Shown piece after piece: positions 61,826 through 64,000 of a stretch of 64,000 nt of DNA. Position 1 is the stretch's first letter. Each line of letters begins with the position of its first letter. A program made the position numbers and the translations under genes. The notes under the pieces are model-generated. The model saw only the letters and a list, made by a program, of their open reading frames with translations, had not been told where the DNA came from and did no database searches. Source of the stretch: Sphingomonas sp. Leaf230 (lineage in GTDB: Bacteria; Pseudomonadota; Alphaproteobacteria; Sphingomonadales; Sphingomonadaceae); contig NZ_LMKW01000009.1 in assembly GCF_001421745.1 (NCBI RefSeq), positions 97,506 through 161,505 on the forward strand. Direction: 5' to 3'.

Positions 61826-62908
61826 ATGAAAGCCGCAGTCCTTTTCGAAGCCAACACCCCGCTCAGCATCGAGGACGTGACCGTCTCGAAGCCGACGGCG
61901 CATGAGGTACTGATCCGCACCGTCGCGGTCGGCGTGTGCCGGTCCGACCTGCATTTTGTCGACGGCGCCTATCCGCACGCGATGCCGACGATTCCGGGGC
62001 ATGAGGCTTGCGGTGTGGTCGAGGCGATCGGCGACGAGGTGCGCGGCGTTAAGGTCGGCGACCATGTCGTGACCTGTCTTTCGGCGTTCTGCGGTCAGTG
62101 CGAGTTCTGCGTCACCGGGCGGATGTCGCTGTGCATAGACGCCAGCGTTCGCCGTCCCAAGGGTGCTGCGCCGCGCCTCATGCTCGGCGACCGGCCGATC
62201 GCGCAGATGCTCAACCTCAGCGCCTACGCGGAAATGATGCTGGTCCACGAACACGCCTGCGTCGCGATCGACCGCGACATGCCGATGGATCGTGCCGCGC
62301 TGCTCGGCTGCGCGATTACCACCGGGGCGGGGGCGGTGTTCAACACTACCGACGTGACTCCGGGCGAGACGGTATGCGTGGTCGGCTGCGGCGGCATCGG
62401 GCTCGCGGCGGTCAACGCGGCCAAGATCGCCGGCGCAGGGAAGATCATCGCGCTCGATCCGGTCCCCGAGAAGCGCGCGATGGCGGAAAAACTCGGCGCG
62501 ACGCACAGCATCGACGCGCTGTCCGACACCGCTGCGGACGAGGTCGTTGCGATCACCAAGGGCGGTGTGCACCACGCGATCGAGGCGGTCGGGCGCGCGC
62601 AATCAGCGGCAACCGCTGTGAAAGTGCTGCGACGTGGCGGGACCGCGACGATCCTCGGAATGATGCCGCTCGGCGAGAAGGTCGGGCTGTCCGCGATGGA
62701 CCTGCTGTCGGGCAAGCGGTTGCAGGGCGGCTTCATGGGCTCGAACCGGTTTCCGGTCGACATCCCGCGGCTGGTCGATTTCTACATGCGCGGGCTGCTC
62801 GATCTCGACACGATCATCGCCGACCGGATGCCGCTCGAGCGCATCAACGACGCGTTCGACGAACTTCGCCGCGGCGACACGACACGCAGCGTGATCACCT
62901 TCTCGTGA
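61826..62908 (+). CDS. Zinc-dependent alcohol dehydrogenase
   Basis: A 360-residue medium-chain dehydrogenase that oxidises an alcohol with NAD. GVCRSDLHFVDG gives the first zinc ligand, GHEACGVV the catalytic-zone His-Glu, and the structural zinc cluster has three closely spaced Cys in CLSAFCGQCEFCVTGRMSLC. The catalytic Cys is in TTGAGAVFNT-adjacent sequence, and the NAD fold has VCVVGCGGIGLAA. The stop overlaps the kinase-like GTG (GTGA), showing a shared transcript. Confidence 0.92.
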   Translation: MKAAVLFEANTPLSIEDVTVSKPTAHEVLIRTVAVGVCRSDLHFVDGAYPHAMPTIPGHEACGVVEAIGDEVRGVKVGDHVVTCLSAFCGQCEFCVTGRMSLCIDASVRRPKGAAPRLMLGDRPIAQMLNLSAYAEMMLVHEHACVAIDRDMPMDRAALLGCAITTGAGAVFNTTDVTPGETVCVVGCGGIGLAAVNAAKIAGAGKIIALDPVPEKRAMAEKLGATHSIDALSDTAADEVVAITKGGVHHAIEAVGRAQSAATAVKVLRRGGTATILGMMPLGEKVGLSAMDLLSGKRLQGGFMGSNRFPVDIPRLVDFYMRGLLDLDTIIADRMPLERINDAFDELRRGDTTRSVITFS

Positions 62909-63969
62909 GCGACGCATCGACCAGCATGGTCGGCACGATCGAGGTCGGCGAGCGCGACAAGCTGGACCTCAACACGCTTGGCGCGTGGATGACCGCCAAC
63001 GTGCCCGGCTATGCCGGTCCGCTGGGCTACGCGAAGTTCGCCGGCGGCCAGTCGAACCCGACCTACCGCCTCGACACGCCGGAGCGCGCGTACGTGCTGC
63101 GCCGGAAACCGTTCGGCCCGATCCTGCCGAGCGCGCACGCTGTCGATCGCGAATACCGCGTTATCGCGGGGCTGCATCCTACCGGTTTCCCGGTGCCTCG
63201 GCCCTATGGTCTCTGCGAGACCGCGGCGGTCATCGGCTCCGCGTTCTACGTCATGGAGATGGTCGAGGGCCGGACGATCTGGGACGGCGCGATGCCGGGT
63301 GCGACGCCCGCCGAGCGTACTGCGCATTACGAGGCGATGGTCGACACGCTCGCCGCGCTCCACAACACCGATTACGCGGCGGCGGGGCTCGGTGAGTACG
63401 GCAAGCCCGGCAATTATTTCGAGCGCCAGGTCGGCCGCTGGACCAAGCAATACCGCGCCGCCGAGACCGAGCGTATGGGGTCGGTCGAACGGCTGATCGA
63501 GTGGCTTCCGCGCACGCTGCCCGAGCAGACGCGCACCTCGATCGTCCACGGCGACTACCGGATCGACAACATGATCTTCGCGCCTGCTGAGCCCAAGGTG
63601 ATCGCCGTCCTCGACTGGGAATTGTCGACGCTCGGCGATCCGCTGGCGGACTTCTCGTACCTGCTGATGAGCTGGGTGACCGAACCGGAAGGACGCTCGG
63701 GCGTGCTTGGCATGACCGGGCCGGAGACGGGAATCCCGACGATCGAGCAGGTTGTAGACCGCTATTGCGCCGCCACCGGCCGCGACGGCGTCCCAGATCT
63801 CAACTGGTATTTCGCCTATAACCTCTTCCGGCTGACCGGCATCGTCCAGGGCATCAAGAAGCGCATCATCGACGGCACTGCGTCGAGTGCGCAGGCGGAG
63901 AAGACGGTGGCGAAGATCCACGGGTTGGCGGATGCGGCTTGGGGATTCGCGGTGAAGGCGGGGGCGTAA
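62905..63969 (+). CDS. APH-family phosphotransferase (ACAD10/11-associated kinase type)
   Basis: A 354-residue kinase-fold protein, GTG start overlapping the dehydrogenase stop. A nucleotide-binding GGQSNPTYRL loop, the VLRRKPFG Lys, the catalytic HGDYRIDNMIF loop and DWELSTLGDPLADFSYLLM metal site match the aminoglycoside-phosphotransferase-like kinases of the LvaA/ACAD10-11 group. Those phosphorylate 4-hydroxyacyl-CoA in levulinate and hydroxy-acid catabolism. Substrate here is inferred from neighbours only. Confidence 0.88.
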   Translation: MSDASTSMVGTIEVGERDKLDLNTLGAWMTANVPGYAGPLGYAKFAGGQSNPTYRLDTPERAYVLRRKPFGPILPSAHAVDREYRVIAGLHPTGFPVPRPYGLCETAAVIGSAFYVMEMVEGRTIWDGAMPGATPAERTAHYEAMVDTLAALHNTDYAAAGLGEYGKPGNYFERQVGRWTKQYRAAETERMGSVERLIEWLPRTLPEQTRTSIVHGDYRIDNMIFAPAEPKVIAVLDWELSTLGDPLADFSYLLMSWVTEPEGRSGVLGMTGPETGIPTIEQVVDRYCAATGRDGVPDLNWYFAYNLFRLTGIVQGIKKRIIDGTASSAQAEKTVAKIHGLADAAWGFAVKAGA

Positions 63970-63971
63970 TT

Positions 63972-63993
63972 CCCCTCCCGCTTGCGGGAGGGG
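63972..63993 (+). terminator. Hairpin after the APH-family gene
   Basis: Ten-base perfect arms CCCCTCCCGC and GCGGGAGGGG with a TT loop begin two bases after the stop. It resembles the R2 repeat arms, so it may be a repeat acting as a terminator. Confidence 0.6.
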
Positions 63994-64000
63994 TTAGGGG

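Noticed and set aside
62098..62904. Upstream extension of the APH-family kinase frame into the alcohol dehydrogenase gene
   Set aside because: This stretch is the dehydrogenase read out of frame. The kinase family similarity starts right after GTG 62905, which overlaps the dehydrogenase stop.

Overview
The window looks like a chromosome segment of a Sphingomonas-like alphaproteobacterium (order Sphingomonadales). Base composition is high in GC throughout, except for a more AT-rich left end. The lineage call rests on gene order and content: secB divergent from a Tim44-like gene followed by mltA and a Smr gene, rpmH-rnpA-yidD-yidC-engB, mutM divergent from ubiE-ubiB, a class II DAHP synthase, a CRP/FNR regulator of a type common in sphingomonads, and several families of short palindromic intergenic repeats. 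The species is an inference.

Left end (1-3557): tail of an integrated element. A DUF6538-type tyrosine recombinase sits directly at the 3' end of a tRNA-Glu(CTC) gene. It is followed on the same strand by an unrecognised gene, cut by the window edge, that carries three copies of an HTH-like module. The element continues beyond base 1. From 3642 onward the content is core chromosome: aroG-II, a D-2-hydroxyacid dehydrogenase, cysS, rpsU, an FKBP-type PPIase, a small exported protein with an acidic tail, a phosphoesterase and an exported M48/PDZ protease. A cell-surface sugar block follows (wecC, wecB, galU and a polyprenyl glycosylphosphotransferase).

17218-26670: a tightly overlapped minus-strand operon runs ubiE, ubiB, a membrane protein, coaBC, dut, a small secreted protein and a MoeB/ThiF-like enzyme. 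It is divergent from mutM, rpsT and dnaA. The region before dnaA holds four GANTC sites in 48 bp and an AT-rich block flanked by an inverted repeat. 26904-35842: trpS, murJ and secB diverge from tim44-like, mltA and smr; then dapE, a GST and an Aur1-like PAP2 protein. 35995-43894: an S41 protease lipoprotein and the engB-yidC-yidD-rnpA-rpmH cluster, in which rpmH lies entirely inside the rnpA reading frame. Then come a small membrane protein, comM, tRNA-Leu(CAA) and a cell-wall hydrolase.

43904-64000: a YqcI/YcgG (GntA-like) N-hydroxylase and a DUF1989 protein diverge from a CRP/FNR regulator across an FNR-type box. They are followed by a Dcp-like M3 peptidase, an MHS-family transporter, an EF-hand protein next to an OmpR/EnvZ-type two-component system, an acyl-CoA synthetase with an in-frame palindromic repeat insertion, a thioesterase, a GST, an MFS transporter and a SpoIIAA-like protein. 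The last block is a double-TetR regulator divergent from an acyl-CoA dehydrogenase, a zinc alcohol dehydrogenase and an APH-family kinase. That set resembles bacterial 4-hydroxyacyl-CoA catabolism.

No CRISPR array, rRNA operon or insertion sequence was seen. Three paired-palindrome elements of about 105 bp and several single palindromic repeats are the main non-coding structures. The best second-look items are the nested rpmH/rnpA genes, the repeat-derived peptides inside two proteins, the FNR box with its divergent operon, the GANTC cluster before dnaA, and the repeat protein of the tRNA-Glu island.
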